A stretch of DNA of 64,000 bases from Acidobacteriota bacterium (GTDB taxonomy: Bacteria > Acidobacteriota > Blastocatellia > Pyrinomonadales > Pyrinomonadaceae), in the NCBI GenBank assembly GCA_003222975.1, contig QHXN01000053.1, positions 1 through 64,000 on the forward strand, written 5' to 3'. The notes beneath the pieces were generated by a model. It searched no databases, was not told the origin of the DNA, and saw only the letters and a list, made by a program, of their open reading frames with translations. The translations under genes and the position numbers were made by a program. This document shows, in pieces, positions 48,179 through 57,300 of this stretch (position 1 is the stretch's first letter; every line of letters begins with the position of its first letter).

Positions 48179-49432
48179 TTAACCTTTCACACCATCTTTC
48201 TTCCATTCTCTAACAGCACGGAGCACCGCGTCAGCCGCGCGCAACGAAGCGCCGCCTTCGCCGAGCCGCGCCGTCGCCTCGCGCAGACGCGCGCGCACGC
48301 GCGCGTTGTGCTCCGGGTCGAGGAGCGCGAGGAGTTCGCGCGCGAGCGACGCCGCGTTGAAGTCGTCCTGCATCAGTTCCGCCGCGACGCGCTCGCCCGC
48401 GACGAGGTTGACGAGGCCGTAGTGCTCGACGTTGATGAGGCGTCCGAGCGTGTGCCAGTTGAGCGCCGACTCCTTATAGACGACGATGAGCGGCGTACCC
48501 GTGAGCGCCGCTTCGAGCGTCGCCGTGCCGCTGCACACGGCGGCTGCGTCCGCCGCGGCCAGAGCCTCGCGCGCCTCGTCGTGAACGATTCGGACGCGCG
48601 GGGCGAGCGACGAGGCTTCGAGGTGCGCGGCGATGACGCGCTCGGCCTCTTCGGGCGAGCGGCGTGAGGCGAGCGCGACGACGAACTGCACGCCGGGCCG
48701 TGGCTCCGCGAACCGCGCGCCGGGCGGTGTCTCTGAGAATTGCGCGCCGTGTGTTGTTTGCGAGACGCGCGCGGCGGCGTCGAGCATGACGGGTAGGATG
48801 CGCTCGAACTCTTTGCGGCGGCTGCCGGGCAGGAGCGCAACGACGGGCTTCGAGGGGTCGAGGTCGTGACGCGCGCAGAACTCCGCGCGGCTGTCGTGCG
48901 GGCGCGCGCGGCCCGCAAGTGGGTGGCCGACGAACTCGACGTGCGCGACGCCGCGCGCAGCGTACCAGTCGCGCTCGAACGGGAGTATGGTGAGCATCAG
49001 GTCAACATCGCGTCGCACCTGCCGGACGCGATGCGACCGCCAGGCCCAGAGCTGCGGGCTGATGTAGTAGATGATTTTCAGGCCGCGGCGGCGGAGCGTG
49101 CGCGCGAGCGCGAGGTTGAAGTCGGGCCAGTCAACGAGCACGACGGCGTCAGGCCGGCGTTCGAGCGCGGCACGTTTGAGCGCGCGGTAGGCCGCGGCGA
49201 AGCGCGGCAGGGCGCGCGCGATCTCAACGAGGCCCGTGATGGCGAGGTCGTCCTCACGCACGACCGACTCGACGCCCGCCTCGCGCATCCGCGCGCCCGT
49301 CGAGCCGAAGAACTCGAAACGGGTCGCGGGCGCACACTCGCGCAGCGCGCGCACCAGCGCCGCCGCGTGCGCGTCTCCCGACTCCTCGCCCGCCACGACC
49401 ATCAGGCGCAGACTCTCAAGCCCTTCGGCCAT
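48179..49432 (-). CDS. lpxB: lipid-A-disaccharide synthase
   Basis: GT19 glycosyltransferase that joins UDP-diacylglucosamine and lipid X. The 417-residue protein opens LMVVAGEESGDAHAAALVRAL and contains LVDWPDFNLALARTLRRRG, YYISPQLWAWRSHRVRQVRRDVD, FVGHPL and VALLPGSRRKEFERILP, all LpxB signatures; EHYGLVNLVAGERV and the C-terminal helix complete it. Near residues 223-249 an insertion of three 9-residue repeats (GAQFSETPP, GARFAEPRP and a third) interrupts the second domain. Unlike many genomes, lpxB is convergent to lpxD. Confidence 0.95.
   Translation of the reverse strand: MAEGLESLRLMVVAGEESGDAHAAALVRALRECAPATRFEFFGSTGARMREAGVESVVREDDLAITGLVEIARALPRFAAAYRALKRAALERRPDAVVLVDWPDFNLALARTLRRRGLKIIYYISPQLWAWRSHRVRQVRRDVDLMLTILPFERDWYAARGVAHVEFVGHPLAGRARPHDSRAEFCARHDLDPSKPVVALLPGSRRKEFERILPVMLDAAARVSQTTHGAQFSETPPGARFAEPRPGVQFVVALASRRSPEEAERVIAAHLEASSLAPRVRIVHDEAREALAAADAAAVCSGTATLEAALTGTPLIVVYKESALNWHTLGRLINVEHYGLVNLVAGERVAAELMQDDFNAASLARELLALLDPEHNARVRARLREATARLGEGGASLRAADAVLRAVREWKKDGVKG
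48684..48764. repeat. three 27-bp tandem repeats within lpxB
   Basis: Units 48684-48710, 48711-48737 and 48738-48764 each begin AA(C/T)TGC or AACCGC and contain GCGCCG; they differ at about a third of positions but keep exact 27-bp length. They add 27 residues to LpxB in frame. Confidence 0.8.
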
Positions 49433-49516
49433 CCCGCGGATGATAGCAAGCGTGCAGCGTCGCCGCGAGGCCGAGTCGGCGTTGCTGCCGAAAGGCGCGT
49501 GCCGGGGATTACTCGC

Positions 49517-50179
49517 TCACTGCCTGTTCACTTCGAGCGAATCGCCGGTCTGGTGGTCGGTAATCTGGAAGCGCAGGAAGTCCTGAATCGCCGCGAGCGC
49601 CTCGGCGTTCTGCGTCTTGATGCGGACGAGCGCGCCGCCGCCCGTCTCCTCGTACTCGTACCTGATCTCAGACTTCAGACGCCGCATGACAGGCACGCCC
49701 GGCGGCACGCGTTCGTGGACGAGCATCGGCGTGTCGAAGTCGCCTGCGGCGAACACCTGCGCGATGTGCGCGAGGTGTTGCCTGACGGCATCGCGGTTCA
49801 ACGCGTCCTTCGGGTCTTTGACCTCGACCTGGATGACGCCGCCGTCCGGCTTCAGTATGAAGTGGTGCGTCGTCTCGGACTGCGAAAAGCCCATCGCCTT
49901 CTCGCCGCGCTCGTTGACGGCGGCCAGGTGCGCGTCGTGTCCGCCCGCGTCCACGGCGGCTGACGATTTGTCGCCGCGCATCAACGGACAGTCGGGATGC
50001 GACTTGCTTTCCATCTTCAAAGGGCAGTCGGGGTGCGTCGTCTCGTCGCGCTGCGCGACGCCCGCTCCTTTGTTCTGCGCGGCTGATGCGCCTGACTGCT
50101 TCTGCGCGCGGATGGAGATTGCGACCGTGGCGACCACGACCAACGCCAGGAGGCCGAGTAGGAGCTTAATCTTTCTCAT
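49517..50179 (-). CDS. membrane-anchored protein with paired HPDCPL motifs
   Basis: A 220-residue exported protein. MRKIKLLLGLLALVVVATVAI is a signal anchor. Residues about 45-70 hold two HPDCPL motifs (TTHPDCPLKMES, SHPDCPLMRGD), then HDAH, giving a Cys/His-rich patch likely to bind metal. The second half is a compact domain: HHFILKPDGGVIQVEVKDPKD, RQHLAHIAQVFAAGDFDTP, PPGVPVMRRLKSEIRYEYEET and FLRFQITDHQTGD. I recall this domain in other Acidobacteriota as uncharacterised. Its start lies 14 bases inside the end of the MerR gene, so the two are co-transcribed and the protein is likely part of the MerR regulon. Confidence 0.65.
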   Translation of the reverse strand: MRKIKLLLGLLALVVVATVAISIRAQKQSGASAAQNKGAGVAQRDETTHPDCPLKMESKSHPDCPLMRGDKSSAAVDAGGHDAHLAAVNERGEKAMGFSQSETTHHFILKPDGGVIQVEVKDPKDALNRDAVRQHLAHIAQVFAAGDFDTPMLVHERVPPGVPVMRRLKSEIRYEYEETGGGALVRIKTQNAEALAAIQDFLRFQITDHQTGDSLEVNRQ

Positions 50180-50681
50180 CTCTCTTTGACCTTTCTCTTT
50201 TCTTCCGCCTGCGCCATGCGGGGGCAGGGCTGTTTTCGTCGCGCGGGCGCTCCGAAATTGAGAGTGATTCGAGCAGGCTCGCGCGCTCGCCCGTCTTCGT
50301 CTTCGCGAGGCGCGAGTCCCAGTCGGCGAGTGTGGCGCGCAACTCTTCGCGCACCGCGGCCAGTTCGCGCAATCGCTCTTCGACGCCCGCGAGCTTCTGT
50401 GCCGCGAGCGCGCGCACCTCACGACAGGGGGCGACGCCGCGTTCGCGCGCTCGTAATATTTGCGCCAGCTCGTCGAGCGTGAAGCCGACGGCGAGCGCAC
50501 GCCGCACCAGCAGCACGCGCGCCAGCGCCGCCGCAGGATACTCGCGATAGCCGTTCGCCGAGCGTCGCGGCGCAGGCATCACGCCCTTGCGCTCGTAGTG
50601 GCGCAGCGTGTCCGTGCTGACGCCCGCCGCGCGCGCCAACTCGCCCGCGCGCAGGAACTCTTTTTTCGCCGGGGCGCTCAT
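50166..50681 (-). CDS. MerR-family transcriptional regulator
   Basis: A 171-residue DNA-binding protein. The winged helix is LRAGELARAAGVSTDTLRHYERKGVMP with RRSANGYREYP, followed by VLLVRRALAVGFTLDELAQIL and a long dimerisation helix. A single cysteine occurs in the effector region (VAPCREVRALA), as in the ZntR/CadR branch, but the usual C-terminal metal-binding cysteines are absent and the tail is a basic low-complexity stretch. ATG at 50681 is preceded in frame by GTG. A MerR-type promoter lies directly upstream, so it is probably autoregulated. Confidence 0.88.
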   Translation of the reverse strand: MSAPAKKEFLRAGELARAAGVSTDTLRHYERKGVMPAPRRSANGYREYPAAALARVLLVRRALAVGFTLDELAQILRARERGVAPCREVRALAAQKLAGVEERLRELAAVREELRATLADWDSRLAKTKTGERASLLESLSISERPRDENSPAPAWRRRKKRERSKRDEKD

Positions 50682-50690
50682 CACCGGGCG

Positions 50691-50722
50691 ATTATAAAGT
50701 CCGGAATTGATTCCGGGGTCAA
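50691..50722 (-). promoter_or_regulatory. MerR-type promoter with 20-bp spacer and operator
   Basis: On the minus strand TTGACC and a perfect TATAAT are separated by 20 bp, the overlong spacing typical of MerR-activated promoters. The spacer contains the perfect palindrome CCGGAAT-CA-ATTCCGG (50701-50716), the expected operator. The -10 box ends nine bases before the ATG, so the mRNA is probably leaderless. Confidence 0.75.
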
Positions 50723-50931
50723 GAGAAAATTTCCGGCGGCGGCAAGGCGAGGAGGCCGGGGCGGTCTCTGACGCGCTCCCGACCGCCGGGTGGCGAAACC
50801 GTCCGGCGGGGTGCTAAACTTGCGCGCCCGGAAGCGACGTAGGAGTTGAGAGACGCATCAAAGAAGGGCGCGGCGACTCTACGTCGCACGGACACCCGGC
50901 CCGATTTTCGTAAAAACCAGACGGAGAACTG

Positions 50932-52572
50932 ATGAGCAAGTTTTTTTACGCAATCATTCTAAGCCTCGCCGTCGCCTGCTCGGTCGCGGCGCAAACGCGG
51001 CGCACCACGCCGGCCACGAGCAGACCGCAGACCTCGACGGGGGCGGCGGCCAAGCCGACGCCGACGCCCGCGGCGAAGACGACGACGCCCGCGCAGCCGC
51101 AAGGGGCGGCGGGCCGGCCCAATGCGATAGCGGGGGCGGGCGTCGTCGCGGGCGACGACTGCGGCTGCGAGGACAAGCCCCTGCCGGGCGTGCTTGCCGT
51201 CGTCAACGGCGTGAAGATCACGCAGGCCGATCTCAGCCCCGAAGTCCAGCAGCAGATCAAGGAGCTACAGCAGCAGGTGACGGACGCGCGCAAGTACGCG
51301 CTCGACGCGCAGATCAACAGCCTTCTGCTTGAAGCCGAGGCGAAGAAGCGCGGCGTGTCGGGCCAGAAGCTCTACGAGACGGAGGTGGTCGCCAAGACGG
51401 TCGAGCCGACGCAGGCCGAGGCGCTGGCCTTCTTCAACCAGAACAAGGCGCAGATCGAACAGCAGGCCGGCGCGGCGGTCGAATTCGCGCAGGTCAAAGA
51501 CCAGGTCGTCGCCTTCATGCGCAGCCAGCGGCAGGACGAGCAGTCGAAGAAGTTCGCCGACTCTTTGCGCGCCGCGGCGGACGTGAAGGTGCTCGTTAAA
51601 GACGTGACGCCGCCCGCCACGCCTGCGGATCGCGCGCGCGTCCTCGCCACGGTCAACGGCAAGAACATCACCGCGGGCGACATCGAGGAGGGCTTGCGAC
51701 CGCTCGTCTCGCAGGTGCAGCAGCAGGTCTATGCCCTGCGCCGCAACGACCTCGACCTCCGCGTCAACGACATCCTGCTCTCGCAGGAGGCGCAGAAGCG
51801 CAGCGTCACCACGCGCGCCCTGCTCGACTCGGAGGTCACGTCGAAAATCCCCGTCGTCACGGAGGCGCAGGCGCAGGACTTCTACAACAAGAACAAGGAG
51901 CGCATCACGGGCAACTTCCCCGCGGTCAAGTACCAGCTCATCGAGTTCCTGCAACAGCAGGAGCAGCAGAAGCTCGAAGGCACGTTCGCGCAGCGGCTGC
52001 GCAACGGCGCGAGCGTCCAGACTTTCATCACCCCGCCGGAGCAGCCCGTCTTCCAGATCGCCACCGACGACCAGCCGACGAAGGGCAAGGCGGACGCCGC
52101 GGTCACGGTCGTCGAGTTCACAGACTACCAGTGCCCCGTCTGCGCGCAGGCGCAGCCCGTCGTCGAACGTCTCATCACGGAGTACGGCGACCGCGTCCGC
52201 TTCGTCGTGCGCGACTTTCCGCTGGCGCAGCACAAGGACGCGGAGAAGGCCGCCGAGGCCGCCGAGGCCGCGCGCGAGCAGGGCAAGTACTGGGACTTCA
52301 CGGCGATACTTTTCCGCAACCAGTCGGCGCTCGGCGCTGAACAGCTCAAGCAGTACGCGGGCGTGATCGGCCTCGACCGCAAGAGGTTCGACGCCGCGCT
52401 CGACTCAGGCAAGTTCGCCGGCCAGGTCGAGCGCGACGTGCGCGACGGCGAGCGTGTCGGCGTCAACGCCACGCCCACCTTCTTCATCAACGGCAGGCAG
52501 GTTCCTGAGCGGACTTACGAGGCCCTGAAGGCGGCCATCGAAGCGGCGCTCAAATCTTCGGCCCAGCATTAA
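50932..52572 (+). CDS. secreted SurA-like / DsbA-like thioredoxin fusion protein
   Basis: A 546-residue periplasmic protein. After the signal peptide (cleavage near VAA-QT) and a Thr/Pro/Ala-rich linker with a CGC motif, two helical modules appear, each opening like a SurA N-domain: VLAVVNGVKITQADLSPEVQ (about 90-210) and VLATVNGKNITAGDIEEGL (about 238-345). No parvulin domain follows. A DsbA-type thioredoxin domain ends the protein: VVEFTDYQCPVCAQAQPVVERL (CPVC active site), then NATPTFFINGRQV with its cis-proline. It probably oxidises or isomerises disulfides in bound clients. ACGGAGAACTG precedes the ATG. Confidence 0.88.
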   Translation: MSKFFYAIILSLAVACSVAAQTRRTTPATSRPQTSTGAAAKPTPTPAAKTTTPAQPQGAAGRPNAIAGAGVVAGDDCGCEDKPLPGVLAVVNGVKITQADLSPEVQQQIKELQQQVTDARKYALDAQINSLLLEAEAKKRGVSGQKLYETEVVAKTVEPTQAEALAFFNQNKAQIEQQAGAAVEFAQVKDQVVAFMRSQRQDEQSKKFADSLRAAADVKVLVKDVTPPATPADRARVLATVNGKNITAGDIEEGLRPLVSQVQQQVYALRRNDLDLRVNDILLSQEAQKRSVTTRALLDSEVTSKIPVVTEAQAQDFYNKNKERITGNFPAVKYQLIEFLQQQEQQKLEGTFAQRLRNGASVQTFITPPEQPVFQIATDDQPTKGKADAAVTVVEFTDYQCPVCAQAQPVVERLITEYGDRVRFVVRDFPLAQHKDAEKAAEAAEAAREQGKYWDFTAILFRNQSALGAEQLKQYAGVIGLDRKRFDAALDSGKFAGQVERDVRDGERVGVNATPTFFINGRQVPERTYEALKAAIEAALKSSAQH

Positions 52573-52577
52573 TCCAA

Positions 52578-52615
52578 AGCCGGGGGCGCGTTCATCCTTG
52601 CCCGCGCCCCCGGCT
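52578..52615 (+). terminator. 13-bp GC-rich hairpin after the DsbA-like gene
   Basis: AGCCGGGGGCGCG (52578-52590) pairs perfectly with 52603-52615 around a 12-base loop, five bases after the stop codon. No T-run follows, so it may block decay as well as end transcription. Confidence 0.6.
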
Positions 52616-52805
52616 GAAAGGGACGCGCCCGGTCGCGACGATACGAAAAGATGGATTGTTACTGCGCAAGCATGCCGACTCACAACCCCCCTGCACGCGT
52701 CTAACGCCGTCGGTCTCGAACGCCCGCCGCGCCGAAAGACGGAACTTTCAAACTCCCCCGGCGGAACTAAGAACGAAGGTCGCTTTCGTATGCCACGTCA
52801 GTCTT

Positions 52806-52828
52806 CGGCCTTTGAAGGCCGGTTTTTT
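52806..52828 (+). terminator. small intrinsic terminator
   Basis: CGGCCT-TTGA-AGGCCG followed by G and six Ts, within the 396-bp gap before the DUF5666 gene. It may end a short leader or read-through RNA. I see no gene and no riboswitch fold that I can name in this gap. Confidence 0.6.
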
Positions 52829-52968
52829 GGAACTATCGGCGCGGCTGCTGCGTAAAACCGTCGGTACTACACGGTCTGCCGCAACGCTTTATCCCGCCCG
52901 AAGCTAAATTTTGTAACGCGCGCCGCGCACGCGGCGTCTTCAAGTAAGAAGCACGAGGACTTTATCGG

Positions 52969-54222
52969 ATGAGAAAATTTCTGACTGCCTTAACTTTGAC
53001 GCTGGTCTCTGTGGCCGCCTTCGGGCAAACGCCCGCCCCCGCGAACAACGTGCTCGGCGACGTGCTCACGGTGGACGCCGCCTCGAAGCAGATTTACGTG
53101 AAGACGGACGCGGGCGCGGTCGTCATCATCACCGTCTCCGACGCGACGCGGATTCTGAAGAACTCTCCGGGCGAGACCAAGCTCGACAAGGCCACGCCGA
53201 TGCAGCTCTCCGACGTGGCCGCGGGCGACCGTGTGCTCGCGCTCGGCCGCCCTTCGGCCGATGGCAAGACGCTCGTCGGCCCGCGCGTGGTCGTCGTCAA
53301 CACGAAGGCCGACATCGCCGCGAAGCAGGAGGCCGAGCGCGCCGAGTGGCGGCGGCGCGGCATCGTCGGCGTCGTCTCGGCGTTGAACCCGCAGACCAAA
53401 GAGATAACGATCCAGACGCGCACGGCTGAAGGCCCGAAGCCCGTCGTCGTCGCCGCGGGCGGAGCAAACGTGAAGCTCACGCGCTACGCGCCGGACTCCA
53501 TCAAGTTCTCCGACCGCAAGCCCTCGGCGTTCGAGGAGGTGAAGGTCGGCGACCAGCTCCGCGCCAAGGGCGACCGAAGTGAGGACGGCGCGCGTTTCAC
53601 GCCCGAAGAGATCGTGACCGGCTCGTTCCGCACTTCGGTCGGCACGGTCGCCTCGGTTGACCCGGCGAAGAACGAGATCACGATCAAGCAGATGCAGGGC
53701 GACCAGCCGCTCACGGTCGTCGTCCGCCCCGACTCCGTTCTGAAGCAGGTTCCGCCGGAGGCCCTGACGATGATGATGGGCGGCGGCATGGGCGGCCCCG
53801 GCGCGGGTGGGGCAGGCGGCGGCGAGCGCCGCGCGGGAGGACAGGGCGCACCAGCCGGCGGTCAGGGCGCGGGCACTGGTCAGGGCGGCGGGCAGGGAAC
53901 CGGTCAGGGCACGGGACAGGGGCAGGGCGGCGGCGTGCGCCGCATGGGAGGAGGAGGCGACTTCATGCAGCAGATGCTCGAACGCCTGCCACCGGTCACG
54001 CTCGCCGAACTCAAGCCGGGCACGATGGTCGTCGTCTCCAGCACGGTCGGCGCAGACCCGACGCGCGTCACGGCCATCCAGCTCGTCTCCAACATCGAGC
54101 CGCTCGTCGCGATGATGTCGCGCAGGCCGGGCGCGGGCGGCGGCGCTGCCGGCCTCGGTGGCGCGGGCGGCGCGGGCGGCGCAGGCGGCTTCAACTTCGG
54201 CTTCGGCATTGGACAACCGTAA
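52969..54222 (+). CDS. secreted DUF5666-type protein with Gly-rich insert
   Basis: A 417-residue exported protein. The signal peptide ends at VAAFG-QT. Repeated OB-like units follow: GDVLTVDAASKQIYVKTDAG, GVVSALNPQTKEITIQTRT, GTVASVDPAKNEITIKQM. A long Gly/Gln-rich tract (about residues 265-325) interrupts the last unit, which resumes as VTLAELKPGTMVVVSSTV and ends in another Gly-rich tail. It is paralogous to the gene at 37033. The role of DUF5666 is unknown. It stands just before the receptor gene on the same strand, separated only by a palindrome. Confidence 0.8.
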   Translation: MRKFLTALTLTLVSVAAFGQTPAPANNVLGDVLTVDAASKQIYVKTDAGAVVIITVSDATRILKNSPGETKLDKATPMQLSDVAAGDRVLALGRPSADGKTLVGPRVVVVNTKADIAAKQEAERAEWRRRGIVGVVSALNPQTKEITIQTRTAEGPKPVVVAAGGANVKLTRYAPDSIKFSDRKPSAFEEVKVGDQLRAKGDRSEDGARFTPEEIVTGSFRTSVGTVASVDPAKNEITIKQMQGDQPLTVVVRPDSVLKQVPPEALTMMMGGGMGGPGAGGAGGGERRAGGQGAPAGGQGAGTGQGGGQGTGQGTGQGQGGGVRRMGGGGDFMQQMLERLPPVTLAELKPGTMVVVSSTVGADPTRVTAIQLVSNIEPLVAMMSRRPGAGGGAAGLGGAGGAGGAGGFNFGFGIGQP

Positions 54223-54225
54223 GGT

Positions 54226-54293
54226 AAGGATGAAGGATGAAGTCAAAGCAAATTGTCTTCACTTCATCCTTCCGCCTTCATCCTTCATCCTTT
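54226..54293. repeat. microsatellite-armed palindrome, AAGGATGA word
   Basis: A short left arm (54226-54243) of AAGGATGAAGGATGAAG and a longer right arm (54258-54293) with the complementary word and an extra CCGCC interruption, as in the element at 35291. It begins three bases after the DUF5666 stop and ends 18 bases before the receptor start. Confidence 0.85.
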
Positions 54294-54311
54294 GATTCAA
54301 AGGTACTCGAC

Positions 54312-57300
54312 ATGAAAGTCTCTCTAAAAATATTCGCCCGAAGCCTCTGCTTCTTGCTCCTCGTCGCGCTCGTCGCGGTCGTCGTGTCGGCGCAGACGCC
54401 CGGCACGGGGACGCTGCACGGACAGTTCGCCGACGAGTTCGGCGGCGTCATCGTCGGCGCGACCGTCACCGCGACGGACTCGACAGGCAAGCAGAAGACC
54501 GCGACGACCGACAACGACGGCAACTTCCTGCTCGCGGGCCTCGCGCCCGGCACCTACACCGTGCGCGCCGCCGCGCCCGGCTTCGCGGTCTTCGAGAAGA
54601 CGGACGTGCAGATAGCCCCGGGTCGCAACGACCTCGGCAAGGTCACGCTCGGCGTCTCGCTTCAAAAGGAGGAGGTGACGGTCGCCTCCGAGTCGGCGGT
54701 CAACGTTGACGACGCGAGCGCGGGCGCAATCGTCCTCAAGGGCAAAGACCTCGAAGCCCTGCCCGACGACCCGGACGAGCTAGCCGCGGCTCTCTCGGCG
54801 CTCGCCGGCCCTTCGGTCGGGCCGAACGGCGGCCAGATTCTGATTGACGGCTTCGAGGGCGGGCGCATCCCTTCGAAGGACTCGATCCGCGAAATCCGCG
54901 TCAACGACAACCCGCTCTCCGCCGAGCGCGACCAGCCTGGCTTCGGCGGCATACAGATTTTCACCAAGCCGGGCACGGACCACTTGCGCGGCAGCCTTTC
55001 GGGGACGTTCAACGACGAGAGCATGAACTCGCGCAACCCTTTCCTCCGAAGCGCGAAGCGCCCGCCCTTCCAGTTCCGGCAGTACAGCGGCAGCCTCTCC
55101 GGCACCATCGTCCCGAAGAAGGCTTCGTTCTTCTTCGAGCTGGAGCGCGGCGAGACGGACGACAACGACTTGGTCAACGCGACCGTCCTCGACCCGTTGA
55201 CGCTCCTGCCCACGCCCTTCAACGCGGCGGTGCTGACGCCCTCGCGGCGCATCAGCCTTAGCCCGCGCATTGATTACCAGATCAGCAAGAACCACACGCT
55301 CGTCGGGCGCTACAACTTTTTTCAGAGCAAGCAGCAGAACATCGGCGTCTCGCAGTTCTCCCTGCCCGAGCGCGCCTTCGACCTGAGCACGCACTCGCAC
55401 CAGTTGCAACTGACCGAGACCGCCGTCCTCAACAAGACGACCGTCAACGAGACGCGCTTCCAGTTCATACGCAACCGCACCCAGCAGACCGCGCTCAGCA
55501 CGGCCACCGCCGTCAACGTGCTCGACGCCTTCACGTCGGGCGGTGCGACCGTCGGCGACTCGTTCAACGAGACGAACCGCTGGGACGTGACGAACACGAC
55601 GACGCAGGCGCACGGGCTGCACTCGCTCAAGTTCGGCGCGCGCCTGCGCGGCATCAGCGTCTCGGACTTCTCCGAGAGCAACTTCAACGGGACTTACACC
55701 TTCGCCGGAGGCTTCGCCCGCCCCGTCAGCTTCGACAGCCTGGGCCACGCGGTCGCCGGCGCGGCGGGGCCGATCACGAGTCTCGAACGCTTCCGCGAGA
55801 CGCAGGAGCTTCTGCGCGCCGGCGCTGGCCCCGCGCAGCTCGCCGCCTTCGGCCTCGGGCCGACGCAACTCACACTCGTGGGCGGCCAGCCGCTCGCAAA
55901 AATTAGCCAGGTGGACTTCGGCGGCTTCGTGCAGGACGACTGGAAGCTCCGGCCCAACCTGACCCTGGGCGGCGGCCTGCGCTACGAGGCGCAGACGAAC
56001 ATCAGCAGCCATTTCAACTTCGCCCCGCGCGTGTATCTGGCGTGGTCGCCCGACGGCAAGGCCGGGAAGCCCGCGAAGACCGTCATCCGCCTCGGCTTCG
56101 GCATCTTCTACGACCGCATCTCTGAAGCCCTCTCGCTGAACGCCGAGCGCTTCAACGGCGTCAACCAGCAGCAGTTCATCATCACCTCGCCGCTCGCGAC
56201 CGACACGTCGGCGCGCGCGCAGCAGGCGCTCACCCTACTCAGCCAGTTCCCCCTCATCCCGACCGTTGACCAACTGAGCGCGTTCGCCGTGCCGCAGACG
56301 ACCCGCCGGCTCGCGCCCGACATCACCGCGCCCTACTCCTACATCGGCGGCCTCATCCTAACGCGACAGCTCCCGAAGAAATTCACGCTCAACGTCTTCG
56401 CCTCGACCTACAACTCGCGCCACGTCCTGCGCTCGCGCAGCATCAACGCCCCGCTCCCCACGGGCCTGCGCCCGCAGCCCTCGCTCGGCGACATCTACGA
56501 GTACGAGACTTCGGGCGTGCAGAACGTCGAGCAGCTCAACGTCGGCGTCAGCAAACAGATCAGCCGGACCTTCTCGCTCTTCGCCAACTACACGCTCGGC
56601 AAGGCCCAGGGCGACACCGACTTCGGCAGCTTCCCCGTCAACCAGTACGACCTGCGCGGCGAGTACGGGCGTTCAAGCTTCGACGTGCGCCACCGCTTCA
56701 CCCTCGTCGGCCAGGTGGGCATCCCCTACCTGAAGCTCGCGCTGAACCCGATCATCATCGCCAGCACGGGCCGCCCCTTCAACATCATCACCGGCTCCGA
56801 CAACAACCTCGACGGAATCTTCAACGACCGCCCCGCATTCGCCGACTCTCGGACGGCGGCGGCAGACCTGCGCCACACGCCCTTCGGCGACTTCGACATC
56901 AACCCCAAGCCGGGCCAGGCGATCATCCCGCGCAACTTCGGCCAAGGCCCCGGCTTCTTCTCCGTCAACATGCGCGTCAGCCGCACCTTCGGCTTCGGCG
57001 ACCTGCCGGGCGCGGCCAGTCGCAGGGCGGCGCAGAACAACGGGGGGCAGCAAGGCGGCAGTGATCGCGGTGGGCGCGGCGGCGGCGAAGGCGGCAACCG
57101 CGGCGGTGGCGGCGGGCGGCCCGGCGGCATGGGCGGCCCCGTGATAATCGCCGGCGGGCCGGGTGGCGGCGGCGAGCGCGGCGGCGGGGGAGGCGGCTTC
57201 TTCGGCGGCGGCGGCGCGGGCGGCGAGCAGAAGCGCTACTCGCTGACCTTCTCGCTCTTCTTCATCAACATGCTCAACCACACGAACCGCGCCAACCCGG

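Noticed and set aside
48684-48764. Short CRISPR-like array
   Set aside because: Three directly adjacent coding repeats without spacers inside lpxB; a minisatellite, not CRISPR.
50701-50716. Microsatellite-type palindrome
   Set aside because: The 16-bp palindrome lies exactly in the spacer of a MerR-type promoter, so it is an operator and not one of the repeat elements.
52573-52968. Possible riboswitch before the DUF5666 gene
   Set aside because: Two hairpins and one intrinsic terminator are present, but no conserved aptamer core that I can recognise.
54237-54311. Extended N-terminus of the receptor gene
   Set aside because: The extra codons translate the palindromic repeat and precede a normal signal peptide that begins at the ATG at 54312. 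Unlike the TolC case, a start without the repeat is available.
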